From positions 1,364,001-1,428,000 of the forward strand of contig NC_013530.1 of NCBI RefSeq assembly GCF_000024965.1: a stretch of 64,000 nt of DNA, written 5' to 3'. Of this stretch, positions 1-7,902 are shown piece by piece. Source of the stretch: Xylanimonas cellulosilytica DSM 15894 (GTDB lineage: Bacteria > Actinomycetota > Actinomycetes > Actinomycetales > Cellulomonadaceae). Each line of letters opens with the position of its first letter. The first letter of the stretch is position 1. Under the pieces are notes generated by a model. It was not told where the DNA came from and ran no database searches. It saw only the letters and a list, made by a program, of their open reading frames with translations. Made by a program: the position numbers and the translations under genes.

Positions 1-1223
1 CCGCCGCCGAGGCCGGTGTCTCGCTGCGCGAGCTCGCCGCGCTCGCCGAGACCGCCGGCTCCGAGGTGCTCGACGGCCTGCTCCAGCGCCGCCAGAAGCC
101 CGACCCCGGCACCTACCTCGGCTCCGGCAAGGCCGCCGAGCTCGCCGAGCTCGTGCGCGACGTCGGTGCCGACACCGTCGTCGCCGACACCGAGCTCGCC
201 CCCTCCCAGCGGCGCGCGCTCGAGGACATCGTCAAGGTCAAGGTGATCGACCGGACCGCGCTGATCCTCGACATCTTCGCCCAGCACGCCAAGTCCCGGG
301 AGGGCAAGGCCCAGGTCGAGCTCGCCCAGCTCGAGTACCTCCTGCCGCGCCTGCGCGGCTGGGGCGACTCGATGTCCCGCCAGGCCGGTGGCCAGGTGGG
401 CGGCCAGGGCGCCGGCATGGGCTCCCGCGGCCCCGGCGAGACCAAGATCGAGCTGGACCGCCGCCGCATCCGCAACCGCATGGCCAAGCTGCGCCGCGAG
501 ATCAAGGAGATGGCGCCGGCGCGCGCCACCAAGCGGGTCGAGCGCAAACGTCACGCCATCCCCAACGTCGCCATCGCCGGGTACACCAACGCCGGCAAGT
601 CGTCGCTGCTCAACGCGCTGACCGACGCCGGGGTGCTCGTGGAGAACGCCCTGTTCGCCACCCTCGACCCCACCGTGCGCCGCGCCACCACCGACGACGG
701 CCGCGTCTACACCCTGGCCGACACCGTCGGCTTCGTGCGGCACCTGCCCCACCAGCTCGTCGAGGCCTTCCGCTCCACGCTCGAGGAGGTGGGCGACGCC
801 GCGCTGCTGCTGCACGTGGTCGACGCCTCCCACCCCGACCCCGAGGGGCAGATCGCCGCCGTCCGGGAGGTGCTCGCCGAGATCCCCGGCATCGACGCCG
901 TCCGCGAGGTCGTCGTGCTCAACAAGGCCGACGTCGCGGACCCCGAGGTGATCGGCCGGATCCAGCGCCGCGAGAAGCGCACCGTCGTCGTCTCCGCCCA
1001 CACCGGCGAGGGGATCGCCGAGCTGCGCCACCTCATCGCCGACGAGCTGCCGCGGCCCGAGGTCGCCATCGACCTCGTGGTGCCCTACTCCCGCGGCGAC
1101 CTCGTCAACCGGGTGCACCAGTTCGGCGAGCTCGACCACGAGGAGCACCTCGCCACCGGCACGCTCCTGCGCGGCCGGGTCGACGAGGCGCTCGCGGCCG
1201 AGCTGCAGCGCGCCGCCGTCTGA
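1..1223 (+). CDS. hflX: GTPase HflX, 5' end missing
   Basis: HflX is a ribosome-associated translational GTPase that splits or rescues stalled 70S ribosomes under stress. The reading frame is open from base 3 to the TGA at 1221-1223, so the true N-terminus lies outside the window; 406 residues are visible. The family's glycine-rich linker (GGQVGGQGAGMGSRGPGETK) is at about visible residues 129-150. The G domain follows: G1 GYTNAGKSS near 193-201, G3 DTVGF near 240 and G4 NKAD near 306. An internal GTG at 66 is not the start, because the residues before it continue the conserved N-domain. The helicase gene starts about 60 bases downstream on the same strand. Confidence 0.95.
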   Translation, partial: AAEAGVSLRELAALAETAGSEVLDGLLQRRQKPDPGTYLGSGKAAELAELVRDVGADTVVADTELAPSQRRALEDIVKVKVIDRTALILDIFAQHAKSREGKAQVELAQLEYLLPRLRGWGDSMSRQAGGQVGGQGAGMGSRGPGETKIELDRRRIRNRMAKLRREIKEMAPARATKRVERKRHAIPNVAIAGYTNAGKSSLLNALTDAGVLVENALFATLDPTVRRATTDDGRVYTLADTVGFVRHLPHQLVEAFRSTLEEVGDAALLLHVVDASHPDPEGQIAAVREVLAEIPGIDAVREVVVLNKADVADPEVIGRIQRREKRTVVVSAHTGEGIAELRHLIADELPRPEVAIDLVVPYSRGDLVNRVHQFGELDHEEHLATGTLLRGRVDEALAAELQRAAV

Positions 1224-1280
1224 CGACGCCGGGTGCGGGGTCCAGGTCGGGATGTCCGTGGGGCGTGCGAGGATCGGCCC

Positions 1281-3371
1281 GTGACCTCCGAGCCCGCTCT
1301 GGACGCTGACGCGGCCCCGGACGCCGGCGGAGTCCCGGGCGTCGAGGCGCTGCTCGACCTCGCCGTCGGGCGGCTCGGCGGCGGGCGCCGCGAGGGCCAG
1401 CACGCGATGGCGCTGGAGGTGGTCGAGGCGATCGACGAGGGTCGCCACCTGCTCGTCCAGGCGGGCACCGGCACCGGCAAGTCGCTGGGCTACCTGGTGC
1501 CCGCGGTGCGGCACGCGGTCGTCGCCGACGAGCGGGTCATCGTCTCGACGGCGACGCTCGCCCTCCAACGTCAGGTGATCACGCGCGACCTGCCGCTCGT
1601 GGCCGACGCCGTCGCCCCGCAGCTCCCGCGGCCGCCGCGGATCGCGCTGCTCAAGGGCTGGCACAACTACCTGTGCCTGCACAAGACCGGCGGCGGCTAC
1701 CCCGTCGACGACGCCACGCTGTTCGACCTGCCTGGCATCACGCCGGGGGAGTCGGCCACCGAGCACCCCGCCGAGGCTCCCGGGCGCGCCCGGCGTGAGG
1801 ACGGGGCCGCGTCGCTCGCCGACCAGGTCCGCCGCCTGCACGCCTGGGCGCACGAGACCGACTCGGGCGACCGTGACGAGCTGGTGCCGGGCGTGCCCGA
1901 TCGCGCGTGGCGGCAGGTCTCCGTCACGTCGCTGGAGTGCCTCGGCCAGAGATGCCCGCTGCTCGCCGAGTGCTTCCCCGAGCGCGCCCGGGCCGCGGCC
2001 CGCGAGGCCGACGTCGTCGTCACCAACCACGCCATGCTGGGCATCGCCGTCTCCGGCAGTCCCGGCGTGCTCCCGGAGCACGGCGTCGTCGTGGTCGACG
2101 AGGCCCACGAGCTCGCCGACCGTGCGACGTCGGCCGCGACCGTGGACCTCTCGCTGACGACCATCGAGCACGCCGCGCGGCTCGCGCGCCGGCACGCCGC
2201 CGCCGAGACCACCGCGCTCGACGCGGCCGCCCAAGAGCTCGGCTCGCTCATCGCGCAGGCCCCCGCGGGCAGCTTCCCGCTCGGCCTGCCCGAGGACCTG
2301 CGCACGGCCGTGGGTGCCGTGCGGGACGCCCTGCGCGAGCTCCTGACCCGCACCAAGCCGGACCCGCCCCAGGGCGGAGCGGCGCCCGACGGCGGCGCGA
2401 AGATGGCGCAGTCGGCCGTGCTCCAGGTGTACGAGGTGGCCGAGCGCATGGCCGCCGAGGACTCCAGCTCCGACGTGCTGTGGTGCTCCCGGCCCGGAGA
2501 CGGTCCCGGCGCCGGGTGGGGCGACGGCGTCTCGCGCCTGCACGCGGCGCCGCTGCACGTCGCCGGGCTCATCCGCGCCGGGCTGCTCGCCGAGACGACC
2601 GGGATCTTCACGTCCGCGACGCTCGCCCTCGGCGGCCAGTTCGACGCCGTCGCCGGCTCGCTGGGCCTCGGCCGTACCGACGACGACGGCGGCCGGTGGC
2701 GCGGCGTCGACGTCGGCAGCCCGTTCGACTACCCCCGGCAGGGCATCCTGTACGTGGCCCGGCACCTGCCCGCCCCCGGACGCGACCCGGCCACGGACGC
2801 GCAGCTCGACGAGATCGCCGGCCTCATCGAGGCCGCGGGCGGGCGCACGCTCGGGCTGTTCTCGTCCCGGCGGGCGGCGAACGCCGTGGCCGAGGCCATG
2901 CGCGAGCGGCTCGACGTCCCCGTCCTGGCTCAGGGTGACGACCAGCTCCCCACCCTCGTGCGGCAGTTCGCGCAGGACCCGGCGACATGCCTGTTCGGCA
3001 CCATCTCGCTGTGGCAGGGCGTCGACGTGCCCGGACCGGCGTGCCAGCTCGTCATCATCGACCGCATCCCGTTCCCGCGACCCGACGACCCCGTCAAGGC
3101 GGCCCGGGCCCGGGCCGTGGAGAAGGCGGGCGGGAACGGCTTCATGGCCGTGTCGGCCACGCACGCCGCCCTGCTGCTCGCCCAGGGCGCCGGCCGCCTG
3201 ATCCGTGCGACCGAGGACCGTGGCGTCGTCGCCGTGCTCGATCCGCGGCTCGCGACGGCGCGCTACGGGACGTTCCTGACGCGGTCCATGCCGAACTTCT
3301 GGCCCACGACGGACGGGCGTATCGTGCGGGAGGCACTGCGGCGCCTCGCCACGCCAGAGCCAGCCGCATAG
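1281..3371 (+). CDS. dinG: DinG-family ATP-dependent DNA helicase
   Basis: Superfamily 2 XPD/DinG-like helicase of 696 residues, expected to unwind DNA or R-loops during repair. Walker A QAGTGTGKS lies near residues 59-68 and the DEAH box VVVDEAHEL near 268-276. The cysteines between them (YLCLHK, then LECLGQRCPLLAEC) match the iron-sulfur cluster of this family. C-terminal motifs include FGTISLWQGVDVPG and QGAGRLIR. The GTG at 1281 is chosen because GAGG lies about 8 bases upstream and the alternative GTG at 1233 would add 16 residues unlike the family. No LexA-type box was seen upstream, so SOS control is not supported here. Confidence 0.9.
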   Translation: MTSEPALDADAAPDAGGVPGVEALLDLAVGRLGGGRREGQHAMALEVVEAIDEGRHLLVQAGTGTGKSLGYLVPAVRHAVVADERVIVSTATLALQRQVITRDLPLVADAVAPQLPRPPRIALLKGWHNYLCLHKTGGGYPVDDATLFDLPGITPGESATEHPAEAPGRARREDGAASLADQVRRLHAWAHETDSGDRDELVPGVPDRAWRQVSVTSLECLGQRCPLLAECFPERARAAAREADVVVTNHAMLGIAVSGSPGVLPEHGVVVVDEAHELADRATSAATVDLSLTTIEHAARLARRHAAAETTALDAAAQELGSLIAQAPAGSFPLGLPEDLRTAVGAVRDALRELLTRTKPDPPQGGAAPDGGAKMAQSAVLQVYEVAERMAAEDSSSDVLWCSRPGDGPGAGWGDGVSRLHAAPLHVAGLIRAGLLAETTGIFTSATLALGGQFDAVAGSLGLGRTDDDGGRWRGVDVGSPFDYPRQGILYVARHLPAPGRDPATDAQLDEIAGLIEAAGGRTLGLFSSRRAANAVAEAMRERLDVPVLAQGDDQLPTLVRQFAQDPATCLFGTISLWQGVDVPGPACQLVIIDRIPFPRPDDPVKAARARAVEKAGGNGFMAVSATHAALLLAQGAGRLIRATEDRGVVAVLDPRLATARYGTFLTRSMPNFWPTTDGRIVREALRRLATPEPAA

Positions 3372-3416
3372 CCTGAGACCTGCACCGACGCCCGAACCGT
3401 GAACCTGGAGGACACC

Positions 3417-4379
3417 GTGAACGCACCCGTTCGCCGCGGTACGACCAAGCTGGCCATCGTCGGGGCGGGTGCGGTCGGGTCCACCCTCGCGTACGCCGCG
3501 CTCACGCGGGGCACCGCGCGCTCCGTCGCGCTGCTCGACGTCAACAAGCAGAAGGTCGAGGCCGAGGTCCTCGACCTGCAGCACGGCATGATGTTCATCC
3601 CGCCGGCCGAGATCACGGGCGGCGACGACGTCGAGGTCTGCCGTGGCGCCGACGTCGTCGTCGTCACCGCGGGGGCCAAACAGCAGCCGGGGCAGACGCG
3701 CATCGACCTCGCCGAGGCGACCATCGGGCTGACCCGCCGGATCCTGCCGGAGCTGCTGGAGGTCGCCCCGGACGCGATCTACATCATGGTCACCAACCCC
3801 GTCGACATCGTCACGTACGCGGCACAGAAGATCTCCGGGCTGCCGAACGAGCGCGTGTTCGGCTCCGGCACGGTGCTGGACTCCTCGCGTCTGCGGGCCG
3901 CGATCGCTCTGCACTGCGGCGTGGCCGTCGGCAACGTGCACGCCTACATCGCGGGCGAGCACGGCGACTCCGAGCTGCCGCTGTGGAGCTCGGCGACCAT
4001 CGGGGGAGTCCCGCTGCTGGACTGGAAGGGCATCGACGGGCCGCCGCTCGACGCCGAGGTGCGGGATCGGATCGCGCACGACGTGGTCGACTCGGCGTAC
4101 CGCATCATCGCGGGCAAGGGTGCGACCAACTACGCCGTCGGCCTCGCCGCCACCCGCATCATCGAGGCCGTGCTCAAGGACGAGCACCGCGTCCTCACGG
4201 TCTCGTCCAAGCTGGAGAACTACCACGGCATCAGCGACGTGTGCCTCTCGGTGCCGTCGATCGTGGACAGCCGGGGCGTGGCCGGGGTGCTGGAGGTGCC
4301 GCTGTCGGACGAGGAGCGCACGCGGTTGCGCGCCTCGGCCGACTCGATGCGTGCCGTGCAGCAGCGCTTCGGCCTCTGA
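3417..4379 (+). CDS. ldh: L-lactate dehydrogenase
   Basis: NAD-dependent L-lactate dehydrogenase of 320 residues that interconverts pyruvate and lactate in the cytoplasm. The Rossmann motif VGAGAVGSTLAY is at the N-terminus, followed by the coenzyme-binding Asp in LLDVN. The substrate Arg is in QTRIDLAEA, and VTNPVDI and the catalytic His of GEHGDSELPLW are present. The GTG at 3417 has a perfect GGAGG five bases upstream (3407-3411) and is preferred to the in-frame GTG at 3399. A GC-rich hairpin without a T-run follows at 4389-4409. Confidence 0.95.
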   Translation: MNAPVRRGTTKLAIVGAGAVGSTLAYAALTRGTARSVALLDVNKQKVEAEVLDLQHGMMFIPPAEITGGDDVEVCRGADVVVVTAGAKQQPGQTRIDLAEATIGLTRRILPELLEVAPDAIYIMVTNPVDIVTYAAQKISGLPNERVFGSGTVLDSSRLRAAIALHCGVAVGNVHAYIAGEHGDSELPLWSSATIGGVPLLDWKGIDGPPLDAEVRDRIAHDVVDSAYRIIAGKGATNYAVGLAATRIIEAVLKDEHRVLTVSSKLENYHGISDVCLSVPSIVDSRGVAGVLEVPLSDEERTRLRASADSMRAVQQRFGL

Positions 4380-4388
4380 GCTTCCCCG

Positions 4389-4409
4389 GCCCCCGCGGGG
4401 GGCGGGGGC
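4389..4409. terminator. GC-rich hairpin after ldh
   Basis: An 8-bp perfect inverted repeat (GCCCCCGC / GCGGGGGC) with a 5-base G loop lies 10 bases after the ldh stop, between two convergent genes. There is no T-tract, as is common for actinobacterial terminators, so function is inferred from position and stem strength only. Confidence 0.45.
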
Positions 4410-4412
4410 ACG

Positions 4413-4476
4413 GCGAGCGGGCGGGCAGTGCGAGCGGGCGGTGCGGGCGAGCGGGCGGTGCGGGCGAGCGGGCGGT
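4413..4476. repeat. 17-bp tandem repeats abutting the lexA stop codon
   Basis: Two exact copies of a 17-bp unit (gcgggcgagcgggcggt) occupy 4443-4459 and 4460-4476, preceded by two shorter degenerate copies from about 4413. The last copy ends on the first base of the lexA stop triplet (complement of 4476-4478). It is one of several short duplications at gene ends in this window. Confidence 0.8.
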
Positions 4477-5207
4477 CAGAGAGCGCGCAGCACCGCGACG
4501 ACGCGCCCGAGGATCTGGGCCTCGTCGCCCGGGATCGGGGCGTAGTTCGGGTTCTGCGGCAGGAGCCACAGGTGCCCGTGGTCGTGCTTGAACGTCTTGA
4601 CGGTGGCCTCGCCGTCGATCATGGCGGCCACGATCTCGCCGTTCTCCGCGACCGGCTGGCGCCGGACCACCACCCAGTCGCCGTCGCAGATCGCGGCGTC
4701 GACCATCGAGTCGCCCTGGACCTTGAGCAGGAAGAGCTCGCCGTCGCCGACGAGCTGGCGGGGGAGCGGGAAGACGTCCTCGACGAGCTGCTCGGCGAGG
4801 ATCGGGCCACCGGCGGCGATCCGGCCGACGACGGGGACGTACGACGGTGCCGAGAGCTGCTCCTCGTCCAGCCCGGAGAGCGACGGCTGGGCGGGATCAC
4901 CGGTCGGTGCCTCGCCCGCGGGGTCGACGACCTCCATCGCGCGCGGCCGGTTCGGGTCGCGACGCAGGTAGCCCTTGCGCTCGAGCGTCATGAGCTGGTG
5001 CTTGACCGACGACGGGCTGGCCAGGCCGACGGCCTCACCGATCTCGCGCATCGTGGGGGGATAGCCGCGCGTCTCCACGGACGCGCGGATGGTCTCGAGG
5101 ACGCGGCGCTGGCGGGCGGTGAGCCCGGGACCGCCGCTCGTGCCCGGCAGCTCGCTCACCGTCGCCAGCCCGGGAGCGTCGCCGCTGCTCGTGGTGCGAC
5201 CCGTCAT
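4476..5207 (-). CDS. lexA: SOS repressor LexA
   Basis: LexA represses DNA-damage genes and cleaves itself when RecA filaments form. The 243-residue protein has an N-terminal winged helix ([12 protein letters not shown], then [18 protein letters not shown]). The cleavage site is the Ala-Gly bond in RIAAGGPI, and the catalytic dyad is Ser in GDSMVDAAI with Lys in GEATVKTF. The ATG at 5207 follows GGAGAGG; the frame is open a further 43 codons upstream, but that part is not LexA-like. A LexA-type palindrome lies 99 bases upstream at 5306-5321, consistent with autoregulation. The gene diverges from a LysM division suppressor, as in Corynebacterium (divS) and Mycobacterium (Rv2719c). Confidence 0.97.
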   Translation of the reverse strand: MTGRTTSSGDAPGLATVSELPGTSGGPGLTARQRRVLETIRASVETRGYPPTMREIGEAVGLASPSSVKHQLMTLERKGYLRRDPNRPRAMEVVDPAGEAPTGDPAQPSLSGLDEEQLSAPSYVPVVGRIAAGGPILAEQLVEDVFPLPRQLVGDGELFLLKVQGDSMVDAAICDGDWVVVRRQPVAENGEIVAAMIDGEATVKTFKHDHGHLWLLPQNPNYAPIPGDEAQILGRVVAVLRAL

Positions 5208-5305
5208 GACCTCTCCGTCCGTCGTCGTGTTCCGCGCGCCGGTGCCCGCGGCGCGACCCGTTCCCGCTGGTCGTAGCCCCACCCTAGGCCACCTGGCGCG
5301 TGGTA

Positions 5306-5321
5306 TCAAACACGTGTTCGA
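5306..5321. promoter_or_regulatory. LexA box in the lexA promoter
   Basis: The 16-mer TCAAACACGTGTTCGA matches the actinobacterial SOS palindrome TCGAAC-N4-GTTCGA at 11 of 12 specified bases. On the minus strand the hexamer-like TGATAC overlaps its lexA-proximal end, so binding should block lexA transcription. Confidence 0.85.
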
Positions 5322-5370
5322 CGCGTGTCTCGACATTGTCGGTGGCTCGTGGCATGCTACAGATGTTCGA

Positions 5371-5402
5371 ACGAACGAATGTTCTAACGAACGCCTGTTC
5401 TG
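5371..5402. promoter_or_regulatory. Two abutting LexA-like boxes before the LysM gene
   Basis: ACGAACGAATGTTCTA (5371-5386) and ACGAACGCCTGTTCTG (5387-5402) match TCGAAC-N4-GTTCGA at 10 and 9 of 12 positions. They are exactly end to end and lie just downstream of a promoter-like TTGTCG (5336-5341) and TACAGAT (5358-5364). The second box ends 21 bases before the LysM start codon. Confidence 0.7.
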
Positions 5403-5423
5403 GTCTCACCTCCGGAGGACGTC

Positions 5424-5873
5424 ATGGCCGCCACGCTCGTCAGCCCCCTGGCTCCCTGCACCATGCTTCCCCGCGGCATCTCTCCCGGCGTCCCTGTGTC
5501 CAGGCAGGCCGCCCGTTCTCAGGGTGCGTCGGCTCGCGTGGGCGCACCGGTTCGCGGCGGTGCCACGGAGCGCCTCGGCCTGGACGGTCTGCGGCTGACC
5601 GCCCGCGGACGGGTCGTGCTGATCGTGCTCGCCCTGCTGGTGAGCCTGCCGCTGGTCGGGCTGGGCGGGCGCGCCGTGGCGGGTGAGCCCGGACGTCCGG
5701 TCGAGGTCACGGTTCACACGGTCGCGCCGGGAGAGACCCTGTGGGGGTACGCCCGCCAGGTCGCGGCACCCGGTCAGGACCTGCGCGATGTTGTCGAGCA
5801 CCTGCGCGAGCTCAACGAGCTGGCGTCCGGAGCGCTCCAGGTCGGTCAGACGATCCTCGTCCCGAGGGCCTGA
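5424..5873 (+). CDS. LysM-domain SOS cell-division suppressor (DivS/Rv2719c-like)
   Basis: A 149-residue membrane protein: a cytoplasmic N-terminus of about 60 residues, a membrane segment (VVLIVLALLVSLPLVGLGG) near 63-83, and an external LysM domain (HTVAPGETLWGYARQVA ... VGQTILVPRA) at the C-terminus. Position and architecture match the damage-induced division inhibitors DivS of Corynebacterium glutamicum and Rv2719c of Mycobacterium, and functionally YneA of Bacillus. The ATG has CCGGAGG six bases upstream. Two LexA-like boxes precede it, supporting SOS induction. No hydrolase domain is recognisable, so the likely role is binding the septal wall to delay division (inference). Confidence 0.85.
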   Translation: MAATLVSPLAPCTMLPRGISPGVPVSRQAARSQGASARVGAPVRGGATERLGLDGLRLTARGRVVLIVLALLVSLPLVGLGGRAVAGEPGRPVEVTVHTVAPGETLWGYARQVAAPGQDLRDVVEHLRELNELASGALQVGQTILVPRA

Positions 5874-5911
5874 CCGGGACGTTCGTCGCCCGGGTGCGCG
5901 GCGGCGCCCGG

Positions 5912-5917
5912 TAGTCT
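5912..5917 (+). promoter_or_regulatory. -10 hexamer TAGTCT, leaderless nrdR
   Basis: TAGTCT ends seven bases before the nrdR ATG, a spacing that places transcription start at or next to the start codon; there is no ribosome-binding site. Confidence 0.6.
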
Positions 5918-5924
5918 CACCGGC

Positions 5925-6410
5925 ATGTACTGCCCGTTCTGCCGCCACCCCGACTCGCGCGTCGTGGACTCCCGGACCGCCGACGACGGCTCGTCGATCC
6001 GCCGACGCCGCCAGTGCCCGTCGTGCGGGCGCCGGTTCACCACCCTCGAGACCGCGAGCCTCGCGGTGGTCAAGCGGTCCGGTGCGACCGAGCCGTTCTC
6101 CCGCGACAAGATCGTCACGGGCGTCCGCAAGGCCTGCCAGGGCCGCCCCGTCAGCGAGGACGATCTGGCGATCCTCGCCCAGAAGGTCGAGGAGACGCTG
6201 CGTCAGCAGGGCAGCGCCGAGATCGACGCCTACGAGATCGGCCTGGCGATCCTCGGCCCGCTGCGCAACCTCGACGAGGTCGCCTACCTGCGCTTCGCGA
6301 GCGTCTACCAGGCGTTCGAGTCGCTCGAGGACTTCGAGTCGGCCATCACGTCGCTGCGCGCCGAGCACGCCGACCGTCCCGACAGCGGCGACGACGACGC
6401 TGAGTCCTGA
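5925..6410 (+). CDS. nrdR: Transcriptional repressor NrdR
   Basis: NrdR is a zinc-ribbon and ATP-cone repressor of ribonucleotide reductase genes that senses ATP/dATP. The zinc ribbon uses C3 and C6 (MYCPFC) with C31 and C34 (CPSC). The ATP-cone spans about residues 47-137 ([20 protein letters not shown] onward). The 161-residue length is typical. It follows the LysM gene on the same strand, an order conserved in actinobacteria, but has its own apparent leaderless promoter. A strong hairpin follows it. Confidence 0.96.
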   Translation: MYCPFCRHPDSRVVDSRTADDGSSIRRRRQCPSCGRRFTTLETASLAVVKRSGATEPFSRDKIVTGVRKACQGRPVSEDDLAILAQKVEETLRQQGSAEIDAYEIGLAILGPLRNLDEVAYLRFASVYQAFESLEDFESAITSLRAEHADRPDSGDDDAES

Positions 6411-6430
6411 GTCCTGAGCGGCCGGCGACG

Positions 6431-6468
6431 AGCGAGCCCGCGACACCCCAGGGTGTCGCGGGCTCGCT
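6431..6468. terminator. Bidirectional terminator between nrdR and serA
   Basis: A perfect 17-bp inverted repeat (arms starting AGCGAGCCCGCGACACC) with a CCAG loop sits between two convergent genes, 20 bases past nrdR and 30 past the serA stop. Confidence 0.85.
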
Positions 6469-6498
6469 GCTGCCGGGCTCAGGCGCCCCTGCGGGCGG

Positions 6499-7740
6499 TC
6501 AGGCGCCTGCGGCGGGACCCGGGGGAAACTCCGGGCGGTCGAAGGCGTCCCGGATGCGCAGGCGCACCGTCGTCGGCATCTCCATGAGCCTGGCCGACGA
6601 GCCACGCTGCGTGACGTCCGAGATGTCGGTGACCACATAGCCGATCTCGCCACGGGTGGCGAGCATCTGGCCCTCGATGTTGGCACCGTGCTCGGCGAAC
6701 ACCTGGTTGATCGCCGCGAGCACGCCCGGCACGTTGCGGTGCAGCACCATGATCCGGCCCACGCCGGTCGGGGGGAGCTGCAGGTTGGGCAGGTTGACGC
6801 TGAGCATCGTGGACCCGGTGTTGATGTAGTCGCGCACCTTGCCGGCCACGAACTCGCCGATCGCCTCCTGTGCCTCCTCGGTCGAACCGCCCACGTGGGG
6901 GGTCAGGATGACGTTCGGCAGGCCGCGCAGCGGGCTCTCGAAGTGCTCGCCGCGCTTCTTGGGCTCGGCCGGGAACACGTCCACGGCCGCACCGGCGAGG
7001 TGACCGGACTCGATCCCGGCCCGCAGCGCCTCGACGTCGACCACGAAGCCGCGCGAGAGGTTGAGGAAGATCGCGCCCGGCTTCATGCGCTCGAACAGGT
7101 CGGCGCCGAAGAAGCCGGCGTTGCCCGGACGGCCGTCCACGTGGATCGTCACGGCGTCCGAGAGCTCGAGCAGCTCGTCCAGGGACTTGGCGCGGTACGC
7201 GTTGCCGAGCGACAGGCGCTCCTGCACGTCGTAGAACACGACGCGCATACCGAGGTTCTCGGCGAGCACCGAGAGCTGCGAGCCGATGTTGCCGTACCCG
7301 ATGATGCCCAGCGTGCGGCCACGCACCTCGTGCGCGCCGTCGGCGGTCTTGTCCCAGACGCCGTCGTGCAGCGCCTTGTCGCGCACCGGCAGACGGCGGG
7401 TGAGCGAGATGATCTCCGCGAGCGCGAGCTCGACCACCGACCGGGTGTTCGAGTAGGGCGCGTTGAACACGGCGACGCCGTGGGCGGCCGCGGCGGCCAG
7501 GTCGATCTGGTTGGTGCCGATGGAGAAGGTGCCGATGGCCTGGAGGCCGGGCGACGCTTCGATGACCTTGCGGGTCACGTTCGTCTTGGACCGGATGCCG
7601 AGCACGTGGACGCCCTCGAGCGCCTCGATGAGCTCGGCCTCGTCGAGAGCGCCGGAGCGCACCTCGACGTCGAAGCCCGCGGTACGCAGGATCTCGGTGG
7701 CGACTGGGTGGACGTTCTCAAGGAGGAGGACTCGCAGCAC
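6499..7740 (-). CDS. serA: D-3-phosphoglycerate dehydrogenase (ACT-domain type)
   Basis: Catalyses the first step of serine synthesis, oxidation of 3-phosphoglycerate to phosphohydroxypyruvate with NAD. The Rossmann motif GIIGYGNIGSQ, the substrate Arg in NLSRGFVVD and the catalytic His in TPHVGGSTEEA are present. A C-terminal ACT domain (VLHRNVPGVLAAINQVFAEHGANI) suggests serine feedback control. The E. coli SerA-like length of about 413 residues differs from the longer mycobacterial form with an extra intervening domain. The GTG at 7740 is chosen because MLRVLLLENVHP starts the conserved fold; a TTG at 7776 would add 12 residues. The ribosome-binding site is weak. Confidence 0.9.
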   Translation of the reverse strand: MLRVLLLENVHPVATEILRTAGFDVEVRSGALDEAELIEALEGVHVLGIRSKTNVTRKVIEASPGLQAIGTFSIGTNQIDLAAAAAHGVAVFNAPYSNTRSVVELALAEIISLTRRLPVRDKALHDGVWDKTADGAHEVRGRTLGIIGYGNIGSQLSVLAENLGMRVVFYDVQERLSLGNAYRAKSLDELLELSDAVTIHVDGRPGNAGFFGADLFERMKPGAIFLNLSRGFVVDVEALRAGIESGHLAGAAVDVFPAEPKKRGEHFESPLRGLPNVILTPHVGGSTEEAQEAIGEFVAGKVRDYINTGSTMLSVNLPNLQLPPTGVGRIMVLHRNVPGVLAAINQVFAEHGANIEGQMLATRGEIGYVVTDISDVTQRGSSARLMEMPTTVRLRIRDAFDRPEFPPGPAAGA

Positions 7741-7807
7741 GTCCCCATGGTGCGCCCTGCGCCGAGTGCCGGACAAACCCGTCTCACGCCTGGCACTCCG
7801 CGTCGTC

Positions 7808-7840
7808 GGCGTCAGCCGGTGTTGTTGGCCGGCTGACGCC
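7808..7840. terminator. Terminator after the HelD-like gene
   Basis: A perfect 12-bp inverted repeat (GGCGTCAGCCGG / CCGGCTGACGCC) with a 9-base loop lies about 65 bases past the end of the minus-strand helicase gene and before serA, so the two genes are probably separate units. Confidence 0.7.
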
Positions 7841-7902
7841 TGCGGTTCCGCTGCGGGCGAGTGCCTCGTTCCTCGGCCCTCACCCTCCGCTGCACCTCCG
7901 GC

